In this document: in pieces, positions 1 through 9,555 of the stretch
Numbering within the stretch: the stretch's first letter is position 1
How the letters are laid out: the number at the start of each line of letters is the position of its first letter
Assembly: GCF_001422645.1 (NCBI RefSeq)
Contig: NZ_LMLR01000001.1
Span: forward strand, 498,325 to 562,324
Reading direction: 5' to 3'
DNA from: Arthrobacter sp. Leaf69
GTDB taxonomy: Bacteria; Actinomycetota; Actinomycetes; Actinomycetales; Micrococcaceae
Length of the DNA stretch: 64,000 nucleotides
The notes under the pieces: model-generated
Told to the model about the DNA's origin: nothing
Seen by the model: the letters and a program-made list of their open reading frames with translations, nothing else
Database searches by the model: none
Position numbers and translations under genes: made by a program

Positions 1-204
1 AGCCTGCTCCGCCGCGCCGACGACGTGCTCCTGGAAGTCCGCGCCGACAACCCCAGGGCCCAGCAGCTCTACCGCCGCTACGGGTTCGAACAGATCCACG
101 TCCGGCCCCGGTACTATCGCGACGGCGTTGACGCGCTGATCATGCGGCTCCGGCTCGGCGCTCCGGAACCAGACACGACGCCCACGGAAGCAGGCCGCCC
201 ATGA
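1..204 (+). CDS. rimI: Ribosomal-protein-alanine N-acetyltransferase RimI, C-terminal part
   Basis: The window opens inside this gene, so only its last 67 codons are seen, ending at the TGA of 202-204. The visible part contains [16 protein letters not shown], the typical acetyl-CoA-binding and C-terminal region of GNAT acetyltransferases (helix followed by LYxxxGF), then a loose acidic tail. RimI acetylates the N-terminal alanine of ribosomal protein S18. The stop overlaps the tsaD start by four bases (ATGA), so the two are translationally coupled; rimI-tsaD is the usual actinobacterial order, which supports the name over a generic GNAT call. Confidence 0.85.
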   Translation, partial: SLLRRADDVLLEVRADNPRAQQLYRRYGFEQIHVRPRYYRDGVDALIMRLRLGAPEPDTTPTEAGRP

Positions 205-1322
205 ACAGCCCACAGCACGACAGGCCGCTGGTCCTCGGCATCGAATCCTCGTGCGACGAAACCGGCGTCGGCATTGTCCGCGGAACACAGCTGCTGACCA
301 ACACCGTGTCCTCCTCCATGGATGAACACGTCCGGTTCGGCGGCGTGATTCCCGAGATCGCCTCCCGGGCACACCTGGACGCCTTCGTCCCCACTCTCCG
401 CGAAGCCCTGGCCGAGGCCGGAGTGACGCTCGAGGACATCGACGCGATCGCCGTCACGTCCGGACCGGGACTCGCCGGAGCCCTGATGGTCGGGGTTTGC
501 GCGGCCAAGGCCCTTGCCGTCGCCACGGGCAAACCGCTCTACGCCATCAACCACCTCGTCGCTCACGTCGGCGTCGGGCTGCTCCAGACGGACGGCGGCG
601 GCCCGCAGGCCTTCGCGGCCAACGCTCTACCCGCGAACGCTTTGCCGGAAAACTTGGGCGCCCTGCTGGTCTCCGGCGGGCACACCGAAATCCTGCGGAT
701 CCGGAACATCACCGCGGACGTGGAGCTGCTCGGATCCACGATCGACGACGCCGCCGGCGAAGCCTACGATAAGGTGGCGCGGCTCCTGGGCCTGGGCTAC
801 CCGGGCGGGCCGGCCATCGACAAGCTGGCACGCACCGGAAACGCCAAGGCCATCCGCTTCCCGCGCGGCCTCAGCCAGCCCAAGTACATGGGGACCGCGG
901 ACCAGCCCGGCCCGCACCGCTACGACTGGTCGTTCAGCGGACTCAAAACCGCCGTCGCCCGCTGCGTGGAGCAATTCGAGGCCCGCGGCGAGACGGTGCC
1001 TGTAGCGGACATCGCCGCGGCATTCCAGGAAGCCGTGGTGGACATCATTACATCCAAAGCGGTGCTGGCCTGCCGGGAGAACGGCATCACCGAACTGCTG
1101 CTGGGCGGCGGCGTGGCGGCGAATTCACGGCTGCGCCAGCTCACGGAACAGCGCTGCAACGCCGCCGGAATCCGGCTGACCGTCCCGCCGCTGGCCCTCT
1201 GCACCGACAACGGCGCCATGGTGGCGGCCCTCGGCGCCCAGCTGGTGATGGCAGGGATCGCGCCGAGCGGCATCGGCTTCGCGCCGGACTCCTCGATGCC
1301 GGTCACCACGGTCTCGGCCTGA
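201..1322 (+). CDS. tsaD: tRNA N6-adenosine threonylcarbamoyltransferase TsaD
   Basis: TsaD transfers the threonylcarbamoyl group from threonylcarbamoyl-AMP to A37 of tRNAs that read ANN codons, working with TsaB and TsaE in the cytoplasm. The 373-residue product has the family start [14 protein letters not shown], the metal-binding histidines H118-LVA-H122 (NHLVAH), the glycine-rich SGGHTE segment and the C-terminal CTDNGAM motif, all in the expected order for the ASKHA fold. Length is slightly above the usual 340-350 residues because of an Ala/Asn-rich insertion near residues 133-152. The start overlaps the rimI stop (ATGA). Confidence 0.97.
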   Translation: MNSPQHDRPLVLGIESSCDETGVGIVRGTQLLTNTVSSSMDEHVRFGGVIPEIASRAHLDAFVPTLREALAEAGVTLEDIDAIAVTSGPGLAGALMVGVCAAKALAVATGKPLYAINHLVAHVGVGLLQTDGGGPQAFAANALPANALPENLGALLVSGGHTEILRIRNITADVELLGSTIDDAAGEAYDKVARLLGLGYPGGPAIDKLARTGNAKAIRFPRGLSQPKYMGTADQPGPHRYDWSFSGLKTAVARCVEQFEARGETVPVADIAAAFQEAVVDIITSKAVLACRENGITELLLGGGVAANSRLRQLTEQRCNAAGIRLTVPPLALCTDNGAMVAALGAQLVMAGIAPSGIGFAPDSSMPVTTVSA

Positions 1323-1346
1323 GGCCGTGCGACGTGACGGCCGGGT

Positions 1347-2498
1347 CTAGGCTTCGGGGCGCTTGCGCATCTGCTTGACCAGGTCCAGTACGACGGCGCG
1401 CAGGTCGCCGCCGTGCTCCGCCGCCACGCGCCGCTGCCGCTGGTATCCGGCGCCACGCTCGACGATCTTCAGGACGTCGGCCAGCTCCGGGGCGCAGCCA
1501 AGTTTCACCGCGACGGGTTCAAGGCGGGCCACCGTCTCACGGATGTGGTCGGTAACCAGCTGTTCGTTGCCCGCGGCGTCGAGGATGATGATGGCGTCCA
1601 GGCCGTAGCGGGCCGCACGCCATTTATTCTCCTGGACATGCCAGGGCGGCATGGTGGGGATGGTGCCGCCGTTGTCCAGCGTCGTGGAAAACTCGTCGAC
1701 GAGGCACTGCGTCAGGGCCGCGATGGCGCCAACTTCCTCGAGGGTGGCCAGGCCGTCACAGATGCGCATCTCGATGGTGCCGAAGTGCGGGACGGGCCGG
1801 ATGTCCCAGCGGATCTCGGAGAGCGAGTCGATCACACCAGTGGTGAACATGTCCTGGGCGTACGCCTCGAAGTCTTCCCAGCTGGCGAACTGGAAGGGCA
1901 GCCCGGCGGTCGGCAGCTGCTGGAACATCAGCGCCCGCTGGGAGGCGTATCCGGTGTCCTCGCCGCCCCAGAACGGGCTGGAAGCGGACAGCGCCTGGAA
2001 CTGCGGGAAATAGTTCACCAGCCCGTCCAGAACGGGGAGGACCTTGTCGCGGCTGTCCAAGCCCACGTGCACGTGGACGCCGTAGATGACCATCTGGCGG
2101 CCCCACCACTGCGTGCGGTCAATGAGCTTGGCGTAGCGCTCCTTGTCGGTCACGGGCTGCAGCTGCGGGGGGCTGAACGGGTGGCTGCCGGCGCAGAAGA
2201 TTTCGACGCCCATGGGATCGGTGACGTCCCGGACGGCGGCGAGGGAACTGCTCAGGTCCGCTTTGGCCTCGGCCACGGTGTTGCAGATTCCGGTGACCAA
2301 CTCCACCGTGTTCAGGAGCAGCTCCTGCTTGATGTGCGGGTGCTCGTCGTCCTCGTTCAGCTCGGGATGCTTCGCGGCGACACCGCGGAGGACCTCTTTG
2401 GCCACAGAGGCCAGCTCGCCGGTTTCGGCGTCCACCAGGGCGAGTTCCCATTCCACACCAAGAGTTGATTGCCTGGATGAAGCGAAATCAATCTTCAT
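1347..2498 (-). CDS. GCS2-family carboxylate-amine ligase (YbdK / glutamate-cysteine ligase type)
   Basis: A 383-residue ATP-dependent carboxylate-amine ligase of the GCS2 family. The N-terminus has STLGVEWELALVD, and further motifs are GSHPFSPP, the HVHVG segment (histidine pair typical of the family) and RICDG. Members join glutamate to an amine, classically cysteine. Whether this one makes gamma-glutamylcysteine (for example as an ergothioneine EgtA-like step) cannot be told: no ergothioneine or glutathione genes are next to it. The start at 2498 is preceded on the minus strand by AAGGGA at a good distance. It is convergent with tsaD, with 24 bases between the genes. Confidence 0.85.
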   Translation of the reverse strand: MKIDFASSRQSTLGVEWELALVDAETGELASVAKEVLRGVAAKHPELNEDDEHPHIKQELLLNTVELVTGICNTVAEAKADLSSSLAAVRDVTDPMGVEIFCAGSHPFSPPQLQPVTDKERYAKLIDRTQWWGRQMVIYGVHVHVGLDSRDKVLPVLDGLVNYFPQFQALSASSPFWGGEDTGYASQRALMFQQLPTAGLPFQFASWEDFEAYAQDMFTTGVIDSLSEIRWDIRPVPHFGTIEMRICDGLATLEEVGAIAALTQCLVDEFSTTLDNGGTIPTMPPWHVQENKWRAARYGLDAIIILDAAGNEQLVTDHIRETVARLEPVAVKLGCAPELADVLKIVERGAGYQRQRRVAAEHGGDLRAVVLDLVKQMRKRPEA

Positions 2499-2609
2499 GT
2501 GGTCCCTTCATTTGTTTAGCTGTCCTTTTGCCTGCCCCGACCTGCAACGTCACGGGCGGAGTCGCCGGACAGTTGGCGAGGCAACAGTGGTCCAAGTCTA
2601 GTGCAGGGG

Positions 2610-2615
2610 TAACAT
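2610..2615 (+). promoter_or_regulatory. -10 box (TAACAT) of the GH3 gene, likely leaderless
   Basis: TAACAT lies seven bases before the GTG start at 2623 and no Shine-Dalgarno sequence fits between, so transcription probably starts at or next to the start codon. No clear -35 was seen. Confidence 0.45.
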
Positions 2616-2622
2616 CGAGCCG

Positions 2623-4368
2623 GTGGCCAGATTGCAGAGAACACGTGAAAGTGTTCACAAAAGTATTCGGACCGCAGCGGTACTGACGCTCATGCTGGGG
2701 CTTTTCCCCGGAATCGCTTCCTGCTCCGGGCCTCCGACGCCGGACCCCTCGCGAGGTTCCTCGGCCCCCGCCCAGACCGGATCCGCCCGGCAGCCATCGG
2801 ACCCGCCGGCGCCGTCCACGCCCGGGACCGGCACGCCGGCCGCTTCATCCTCCGCTGCGGCCCGGCCGCTCGGCTGGGGACCCCAGCAGCGGGACGCGGA
2901 CGCCGCGGCAAAGGCTGTTGCCGCGATGAGCCCCGAGGAGCGCGCGGGGCAGGTTCTGATGCCGTTCTACACCGGGCTCAACCACAACGCCCACGCCGCG
3001 GTCATCGAACGACTGCACCTGGCCGGTTCCATCATCATGGGTGACAACGTCCCCGGTACGCCGGATGGCAAGGTGGACACCGCGGCCATGCACAGCGTGA
3101 CCGGCCGGCTCCAGGCCGCGGCCCGTGCCGGCGGCCGCAGCTGGCCGGGCCTGATCGGCGTCGACCAGGAAGGCGGGGTGGTGGCCCGGCTGCGGGCGCC
3201 GCTGACCGAATGGCCCGCGCCGATGAGCTACGGCGCGGCAGGCAGCGGACCGCTGGCCGCCGACGCGGGCCGGGCCATGGCTTCTGAACTGGCCGCACTC
3301 GGCTTCAACACCAACTTCGCGCCGACCACCGACGTCACCATGGGTCCGGCCGATCCGACCATCGGCGCCCGGTCCATGTCCGGGAACGCCAAACAGGCGT
3401 CCGGCTTCGGCGTTGCGTTCTCGCAGGGGATGCTGGCCTCCGGGCTGCTGCCGGCCGCGAAGCACTTTCCGGGCCACGGCTCGGTCAGCGTGGATTCCCA
3501 CGCCGGGCTGCCCGTCCAGGGCGCAAGCCTCGCCCAGCTCCGCGCGAAGGACCTGCTGCCCTTCCAGGCCGCCATCGACGCCGGACTGCCGATGGTCATG
3601 GTCGGCCACATCGCCGTGCCGGCACTCGAGCCCGGGGTCCCGGCATCGGTGTCCAAGCCGGCGTACGCGGAATTGCGCAGGATGGGGTTCGACGGCGTGG
3701 CCGTCACCGACGCGCTCAACATGGGCGCCATCCGGAAACAGTTTCCGCACGACTCCGCCGCGCCGCTGGCACTCGCCGCGGGCGCCGACTTGCTGCTGAT
3801 GCCCTCGAATGTGGAGTCGGCCCATGCCGCCATCATGCGCGCCCTGAACAGCGGCACACTGCCGCCCGAACGGCTCGCCGAGGCGGCACAGCGCGTCGTC
3901 ACCATGATGATCTGGCGGGGCCGCGCCGGCGCGAAACCGGGAACGGATCCCGGCAGCGGCGCCGAAATGTCACACAAGGTCTCCCAAGCGGCCATCACAG
4001 TGCTGTCCGGGCCCTGCGATGGACGGATCGTGCCGGCCAGCGTCCGCGTGACCGGCGGCTCCGCCCAGGACCGGTCACGCTTCGCCGCCTCCGCCCGGAA
4101 CGCCGGGATCGGCATCGGCGAAGGCCCGCTCGTGTCGCTGATCGGCTCCGGCGGCGCACCGGCCAAGCCGGGGACGGCGGACGTAGCGGTGGCCCTCGAC
4201 GCCCCGTGGCTGCTGGCAGGCTCCCGGGCCCCCGCCAAAATCGCCGTCTACGGCCGCAGCCAAGGCGCGTTCGACGCGCTGGCCGCCGTCCTTGCCGGGC
4301 ATGCCAAGGCCCCGGGAAAGCTTCCGGTCGCCGTCGGGTCACAGCCGCCGGGGACCGGCTGCGGCTGA
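2623..4368 (+). CDS. GH3 beta-N-acetylhexosaminidase-like lipoprotein (NagZ type)
   Basis: A 581-residue glycoside hydrolase family 3 protein. A signal peptide ends in a lipobox (GIASC, lipidated Cys34), so the enzyme should sit on the outer face of the membrane, followed by a Pro/Ser/Thr-rich linker to about residue 85. The NagZ signature KHFPGHG (from K280) with a following DSH loop supplies the His/Asp acid-base pair, and the nucleophile is Asp363 in VTDALNMG. The family removes terminal GlcNAc from muropeptides or chitin fragments. The last 170 residues form an extra C-terminal domain that short NagZ enzymes lack. GTG start. Confidence 0.9.
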   Translation: MARLQRTRESVHKSIRTAAVLTLMLGLFPGIASCSGPPTPDPSRGSSAPAQTGSARQPSDPPAPSTPGTGTPAASSSAAARPLGWGPQQRDADAAAKAVAAMSPEERAGQVLMPFYTGLNHNAHAAVIERLHLAGSIIMGDNVPGTPDGKVDTAAMHSVTGRLQAAARAGGRSWPGLIGVDQEGGVVARLRAPLTEWPAPMSYGAAGSGPLAADAGRAMASELAALGFNTNFAPTTDVTMGPADPTIGARSMSGNAKQASGFGVAFSQGMLASGLLPAAKHFPGHGSVSVDSHAGLPVQGASLAQLRAKDLLPFQAAIDAGLPMVMVGHIAVPALEPGVPASVSKPAYAELRRMGFDGVAVTDALNMGAIRKQFPHDSAAPLALAAGADLLLMPSNVESAHAAIMRALNSGTLPPERLAEAAQRVVTMMIWRGRAGAKPGTDPGSGAEMSHKVSQAAITVLSGPCDGRIVPASVRVTGGSAQDRSRFAASARNAGIGIGEGPLVSLIGSGGAPAKPGTADVAVALDAPWLLAGSRAPAKIAVYGRSQGAFDALAAVLAGHAKAPGKLPVAVGSQPPGTGCG

Positions 4369-4432
4369 CCGCAGCGGGCGGGACCGGCACTAACGGCGCT
4401 GGTATTTAGCAGCTCTGGCGTTTAATGGAGTG

Positions 4433-5254
4433 GTGCCCATCCTGAATAAAGACATGACCCTTTGCATCTCGCTCTCGGCCCGGCCGAGCAACAACGGGAC
4501 GCGCTTCCACAACCACCTGTATGAACAGCTGGGCCTGAACTGGATCTACAAGGCCTTCGCCCCCACGGACCTCGCCCAGGCGATCGCCGGCGTGCGCGGC
4601 CTCGGAATCCGCGGCTGCGCCGTGTCGATGCCGTACAAGGAAGACGTCATAGCGCTGGTGGATGTGATGGACCCGTCCGCGAAAGCCATCGACTCGGTCA
4701 ACACGATCGTCAACGACGGCGGCACGCTCACCGCGTACAACACCGACTACACGGCGATCGAGCAGCTGCTGCAGCGCAACGCCGTGCCCTCCACCCACTC
4801 GGTGCTGCTGAGAGGCGCCGGCGGCATGGCGAAAGCCACTGCTGCTGCCCTGCGCGACGCCGGTTTCCGGGACGTCACGGTCATCGCCCGCAACGAGGAA
4901 GCGGGACGGGCGCAGGCCGGGCTCTACGGTTTCGCCTGGCGCGCCGACGTCGATCCGTCCAGCGCCGCGGACATGATCATCAACGTGACCCCTATTGGTA
5001 TGGCAGGGGGAGCGGAGGCCGACGCGCTGTCCTTTCCGCAGGGGGTCATCGACGCCGCAAAGGTGGTGTTCGACGTCGTGGCGCTGCCGGCCGAGACGCC
5101 GCTCATCAAAGCCGCCCGCGCGGCAGGCAAGACGGTGATCACCGGTGCGGAGGTGGCGACCATCCAGGCCTTGGAGCAGTTCGTCCTGTACACCGGGATC
5201 CGGCCCAGCGACGAGCAGGTCCAGGCGGCCGAGGACTTCATGCGGGCCCAGTAG
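4433..5254 (+). CDS. Shikimate dehydrogenase-like protein (AroE family, HI0607/SdhL type)
   Basis: NADP-dependent shikimate dehydrogenase fold. Key residues counted from the alternative GTG at 4430: substrate-site lysine K70 (SMPYK), aspartate D106 (NTDY), nucleotide loop RGAGGMAKA about 128-136, and TGAEVATIQALEQF at the C-terminus. The substrate loop reads SLSARPSNNGTRFHN rather than the canonical AroE pattern; from memory this matches the Haemophilus HI0607 (SdhL) subgroup, whose shikimate activity is weak. It may therefore not be the main AroE of the cell. The start is placed at the second of two GTG codons because TTTAAT ends exactly six bases before it, the spacing seen at many starts here. 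Confidence 0.82.
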   Translation: MPILNKDMTLCISLSARPSNNGTRFHNHLYEQLGLNWIYKAFAPTDLAQAIAGVRGLGIRGCAVSMPYKEDVIALVDVMDPSAKAIDSVNTIVNDGGTLTAYNTDYTAIEQLLQRNAVPSTHSVLLRGAGGMAKATAAALRDAGFRDVTVIARNEEAGRAQAGLYGFAWRADVDPSSAADMIINVTPIGMAGGAEADALSFPQGVIDAAKVVFDVVALPAETPLIKAARAAGKTVITGAEVATIQALEQFVLYTGIRPSDEQVQAAEDFMRAQ

Positions 5255-5302
5255 CCTTCCGGGAATCCCCGGCTCCGGCAGCCCGGTATGCGAAGGGCGC
5301 GC

Positions 5303-6520
5303 CTAGACCGGCTCCACCGAAATGGCCACCCGCTCCTCGCCGATCCTGGTGAGGACCAGGGTGGCCGTTTTCTTGCCCTTGCCCTTTCCACCGGGGAGCA
5401 GCTGCTTGCGGAGCTCCTCCGGGGTCACGGACGTGCCGCGCTTCTTGATGTCCAGCACCCCGATGCCCTGGTCCTTGACCCAGGCCTTAAGCGCCTTGAC
5501 GTTGTAAGGCATCACGTCCAGCACCTTGTACGCCCGGGCAAAGGGGGTGTCCCGCAGCTCCGGGGCGCAGATGTAGGCGATGTGCTCGTCTACGAGGTGC
5601 CCGCCCAGCTGGAGTGCGACGTCGGCCACCAGTCCGGCGCGGATGATGGCGCCGTCGGGCTCGTAGAGGTACCCCTCGACCGGCCCCACCGGGGCGGACG
5701 GGCCGCCGTCGAAGTCTTCGGCGCTGGTGAGCTCCGCAGCGCCGCCGGGGCCGAGCAGCAGGGCAGCCCGCCGGATCCCTGGACGCCGCACCGCGTTGAA
5801 CCACAACGCCACTTCGGTGACGTCCCCGCCCACCGACACCCACTGGGCTTCGCAGTCCTTGGGCACCGAATCGTGGGGCATGCCCGGGCCCATCTTCACA
5901 CCAACGGCCAGGCCGGCGGCGGCCAGGGACTCGACGAAGGACAGCGGCGGGGAAAAGTCCTCCGGATCCCAGAGCCGCTTTGTGCCCGAGGTGGAGGTGG
6001 TCCGGCGTGCCGGGTCCAGCCAGACGCCGTCCACCCCGTCGAGGGCAACGGTCATCGCATCGGAATGCACCACGGTGGCGTTCCGGAACGGGATGAGGTT
6101 CATCATGGCGCAGGCCGCGGTCGTTTCGTCCATTTCCACGGCCGTGACCGTGATGTCCAGGGAAGCGAGCGCCATGGCATCGGCGCCGAGGCCGCAGCCG
6201 AGATCCGCTACATGCTGCACGCCGGCTTCCGCGAAGCGCTGGGCGTGCCGGGCCGCCACGGTGAGCCGGGTGGCCTGCTCCAAGCCCGCCTGGGTGAAGA
6301 TCATCTGCCGGGCGAACTCGCCGAACTTGGCCTCGGCCTTGGTCCGCAGCCGCGACTGGGTGAGGACGGCGGAGACCAGCTCGGGGGAGTGTCCGGCCTT
6401 CCGGAGTGACGCATTGAGCCTGAACGCCTCGTCCTCGCGGTAAGGGCCAAGCGACGCCAGCAGCTCCCAGCCTTCGGGGTTCAGAAGCGGGGCGATCTGG
6501 TCCTGCGGTGCGTCAGCCAT
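5303..6520 (-). CDS. Class I SAM-dependent methyltransferase with THUMP-like C-terminal domain
   Basis: A 405-residue protein. A helical N-terminal region (1-85) precedes a Rossmann methyltransferase domain with motif I VADLGCGLGADA near 105-116, an acidic motif II (VEMDET) and WLDPARR, which fits a motif IV position. The C-terminal part (about 310-400) ends in KKRGTSVTPEELRKQL, typical of the THUMP-like domain attached to these actinobacterial enzymes. The substrate is unknown; the domain suggests an RNA. On the minus strand TAGGCT lies seven bases before the ATG. Convergent with the gene ending at 5254. Confidence 0.8.
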   Translation of the reverse strand: MADAPQDQIAPLLNPEGWELLASLGPYREDEAFRLNASLRKAGHSPELVSAVLTQSRLRTKAEAKFGEFARQMIFTQAGLEQATRLTVAARHAQRFAEAGVQHVADLGCGLGADAMALASLDITVTAVEMDETTAACAMMNLIPFRNATVVHSDAMTVALDGVDGVWLDPARRTTSTSGTKRLWDPEDFSPPLSFVESLAAAGLAVGVKMGPGMPHDSVPKDCEAQWVSVGGDVTEVALWFNAVRRPGIRRAALLLGPGGAAELTSAEDFDGGPSAPVGPVEGYLYEPDGAIIRAGLVADVALQLGGHLVDEHIAYICAPELRDTPFARAYKVLDVMPYNVKALKAWVKDQGIGVLDIKKRGTSVTPEELRKQLLPGGKGKGKKTATLVLTRIGEERVAISVEPV

Positions 6521-6527
6521 GGGAACA

Positions 6528-6533
6528 AGCCTA
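6528..6533 (-). promoter_or_regulatory. -10 box (TAGGCT) of the THUMP-like methyltransferase gene
   Basis: Read on the minus strand, TAGGCT is followed by seven bases and the ATG at 6520, leaving no room for a ribosome binding site; a leaderless transcript is inferred. Confidence 0.5.
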
Positions 6534-6564
6534 GTTCAGCGCACGGCTGCAGCTGCGCGCCCGA

Positions 6565-6570
6565 TAGGGT
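6565..6570 (+). promoter_or_regulatory. -10 box (TAGGGT) of the small membrane protein gene
   Basis: TAGGGT followed by seven bases and ATG at 6578, with no Shine-Dalgarno; leaderless start inferred. It sits 32 bases from the divergent TAGGCT box of the methyltransferase gene. Confidence 0.5.
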
Positions 6571-6577
6571 TGACGGC

Positions 6578-7009
6578 ATGGAATACAGCAGCACGGCAAA
6601 CAGCGGCCCGGACGAAAACTACCCGGAGGACGGCGCCGCGCAGCAGGACACCGACGGGGAACGTCCCGCCCGGCAGGGACTGGCCCGCTACGCCCGGCCG
6701 GCGCTGATCGCGGGCGCCGTCATCGCCGTCGTCTGCGCCGCACTCCTGGTCATCATCTTCTTCCTGGACTCCTTCAACGCCACCGTTTATTCCGTCGGCG
6801 GCAAGGACGTCACCGACGCCACCGACGAGGCGAAGGCCATCCGCGACAGCTACGCGGCCGCCCGCATCGGCGGCATCGTCTTCCTGGTCACGGGGATCGT
6901 GCTGGCCGCTGCCGGAGGCCTCATGCTGTACCGGCACCGGAACGAGCCCGGCCCCGACGATGAGGACAACGGCGAGGACGTGGACTTCGCGGACCTCGGC
7001 GGGCGGTAA
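6578..7009 (+). CDS. Small two-helix membrane protein, function unknown
   Basis: A 143-residue protein I do not recognise. It has a polar acidic N-terminus (1-38), a membrane helix (about 45-67, LIAGAVIAVVCAALLVIIFFL), an extracytoplasmic loop of about 30 residues, a second helix (about 91-112, GGIVFLVTGIVLAAAGGLMLY) and an acidic cytoplasmic tail. It is divergently transcribed from the methyltransferase gene and stands alone before the repeat-containing spacer. Confidence 0.7.
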   Translation: MEYSSTANSGPDENYPEDGAAQQDTDGERPARQGLARYARPALIAGAVIAVVCAALLVIIFFLDSFNATVYSVGGKDVTDATDEAKAIRDSYAAARIGGIVFLVTGIVLAAAGGLMLYRHRNEPGPDDEDNGEDVDFADLGGR

Positions 7010-7013
7010 CAAC

Positions 7014-7182
7014 CCGCCGCTGCAGTCCCGCCCCGGTGGACATGTCCCGTGCGCGGGGCCACGAGTGAGCACAATGCCGAAGTGTTCACTGGCCGCCGCT
7101 AGGACTGGGCATGTCCCCCCCGCCGCAGCCCCGCCCCGGTGGGCATGTCCGGTGCCCGGGGCCCCGGGAGACCACAATGCCC
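7014..7182. repeat. Two imperfect direct repeats carrying GGRCATGTCC palindromes
   Basis: Copy A (about 7014-7080) and copy B (about 7120-7182) both read from CCGCCGC through CCGCCCCGGTGG and CATGTCC to ACAATGCC, roughly three quarters identical by eye. Each contains the near-palindromic decamer GGRCATGTCC (7038-7047 and 7141-7150), and a third copy lies between them (7107-7116). The same decamer recurs in the hairpin at 18483-18520. No coding potential was seen. Confidence 0.6.
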
Positions 7183-7212
7183 GGGCGCCCCGAGTCCACC
7201 GGGAGCGAATTT

Positions 7213-7239
7213 CTGGCACTCGCCTTGACCGAGTGCTAA
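7213..7239. promoter_or_regulatory. CIRCE operator 1 (HrcA site)
   Basis: CTGGCACTC-N9-GAGTGCTAA matches the CIRCE consensus TTAGCACTC-N9-GAGTGCTAA except at two bases of the left arm. The N9 spacer ends in TTGACC (7225-7230), a good -35 hexamer, so HrcA bound here should block RNA polymerase directly. Confidence 0.9.
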
Positions 7240-7250
7240 CTACTTACATA
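7225..7250 (+). promoter_or_regulatory. Probable groES promoter
   Basis: TTGACC (7225-7230) can serve as -35 and the AT-rich TACTTACATA (7241-7250) as the -10 region. The exact -10 hexamer is unclear because spacing to TACATA is only 14 bases. It lies between and within the two CIRCE elements. Confidence 0.5.
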
Positions 7251-7259
7251 GAGTCGTCA

Positions 7260-7286
7260 TTAGCACTCTCCCTAGGAGGGTGCTAA
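7260..7286. promoter_or_regulatory. CIRCE operator 2 (HrcA site)
   Basis: TTAGCACTC-N9-GGGTGCTAA: perfect left arm and one mismatch in the right arm. It starts 20 bases after operator 1 and would overlap the transcription start region, giving two-site repression of groES-groEL by HrcA. Confidence 0.92.
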
Positions 7287-7394
7287 CACCTGAAGCTTTA
7301 CAGCCAGGCGGCTGCCGGCACCGCGACGACGGTCTGTACGCCTTGGCACCACAGCTTTAAAGTCCACGAATTTGCTGACGAAAAGGAGAGGTCC

Positions 7395-7691
7395 TTGTCG
7401 GTCTCTATTAAGCCTCTTGAGGATCGTATTGTTGTCCGCCCGCTCGAAGCCGAGCAGACCACGGCTTCCGGCCTGGTTATCCCGGACTCCGCGCAGGAAA
7501 AGCCGCAGGAAGGCGAAGTTGTCGCAGTAGGCCCCGGCCGCTTTGACGACAACGGCAACCGCGTCCCGATCGACGTCACCGTTGGCGACGTCGTCATCTA
7601 CTCCAAGTACGGCGGAACTGAAGTCAAGACCGGCGGCACCGAGTACCTCGTGCTGTCCGCCCGCGACGTGCTGGCGATCGTCGTAAAGTAA
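7395..7691 (+). CDS. groES: Co-chaperonin GroES
   Basis: The 98-residue heptameric lid of the chaperonin. It shows the family start [20 protein letters not shown], the mobile loop [10 protein letters not shown] that contacts GroEL, and the ending [25 protein letters not shown]. The start is TTG, set by AAAAGGAG just upstream (7381-7388). It heads the CIRCE-controlled heat-shock operon with groEL 76 bases downstream. Confidence 0.98.
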   Translation: MSVSIKPLEDRIVVRPLEAEQTTASGLVIPDSAQEKPQEGEVVAVGPGRFDDNGNRVPIDVTVGDVVIYSKYGGTEVKTGGTEYLVLSARDVLAIVVK

Positions 7692-7700
7692 CTCTCTTGG

Positions 7701-7745
7701 ACCCCGCGCCGCCGATCCTTCTTTGACGGGTCAGTTGCGCGGGGT
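7701..7745 (+). other. Hairpin between groES and groEL
   Basis: ACCCCGCGC (7701-7709) pairs perfectly with GCGCGGGGT (7737-7745) across a 27-base loop. It has no U tract and lies 19 bases upstream of the groEL RBS region. It could limit read-through or be an mRNA processing site that uncouples groES and groEL levels; this is inference. Confidence 0.5.
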
Positions 7746-7755
7746 TCTGTCTTGA

Positions 7756-9378
<1,623 letters not shown>

Positions 9379-9392
9379 GGACTCCGCGCCCT

Positions 9393-9432
9393 AAAAGGAC
9401 CGGATCAGCGTCTGCTGGTCCGGTCCTTTTTG
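9393..9432 (+). terminator. Intrinsic terminator of groES-groEL
   Basis: AAAAGGACCGGA (9393-9404) pairs perfectly with TCCGGTCCTTTT (9419-9430) over a 14-base loop and runs into TTTTTGTT. This is a classical Rho-independent terminator. Confidence 0.92.
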
Positions 9433-9555
9433 TTACCCGGGGCGGCCAGACGTTGTCTTGGCGGCGATGGCACCGGTCCCGCCGTCGGCTGCATGGACAA
9501 AATTCCCGGGTTGTATAGTGGCTTTCGCTGTCTTGTGTTGTTTTAAGGGGTTTGT

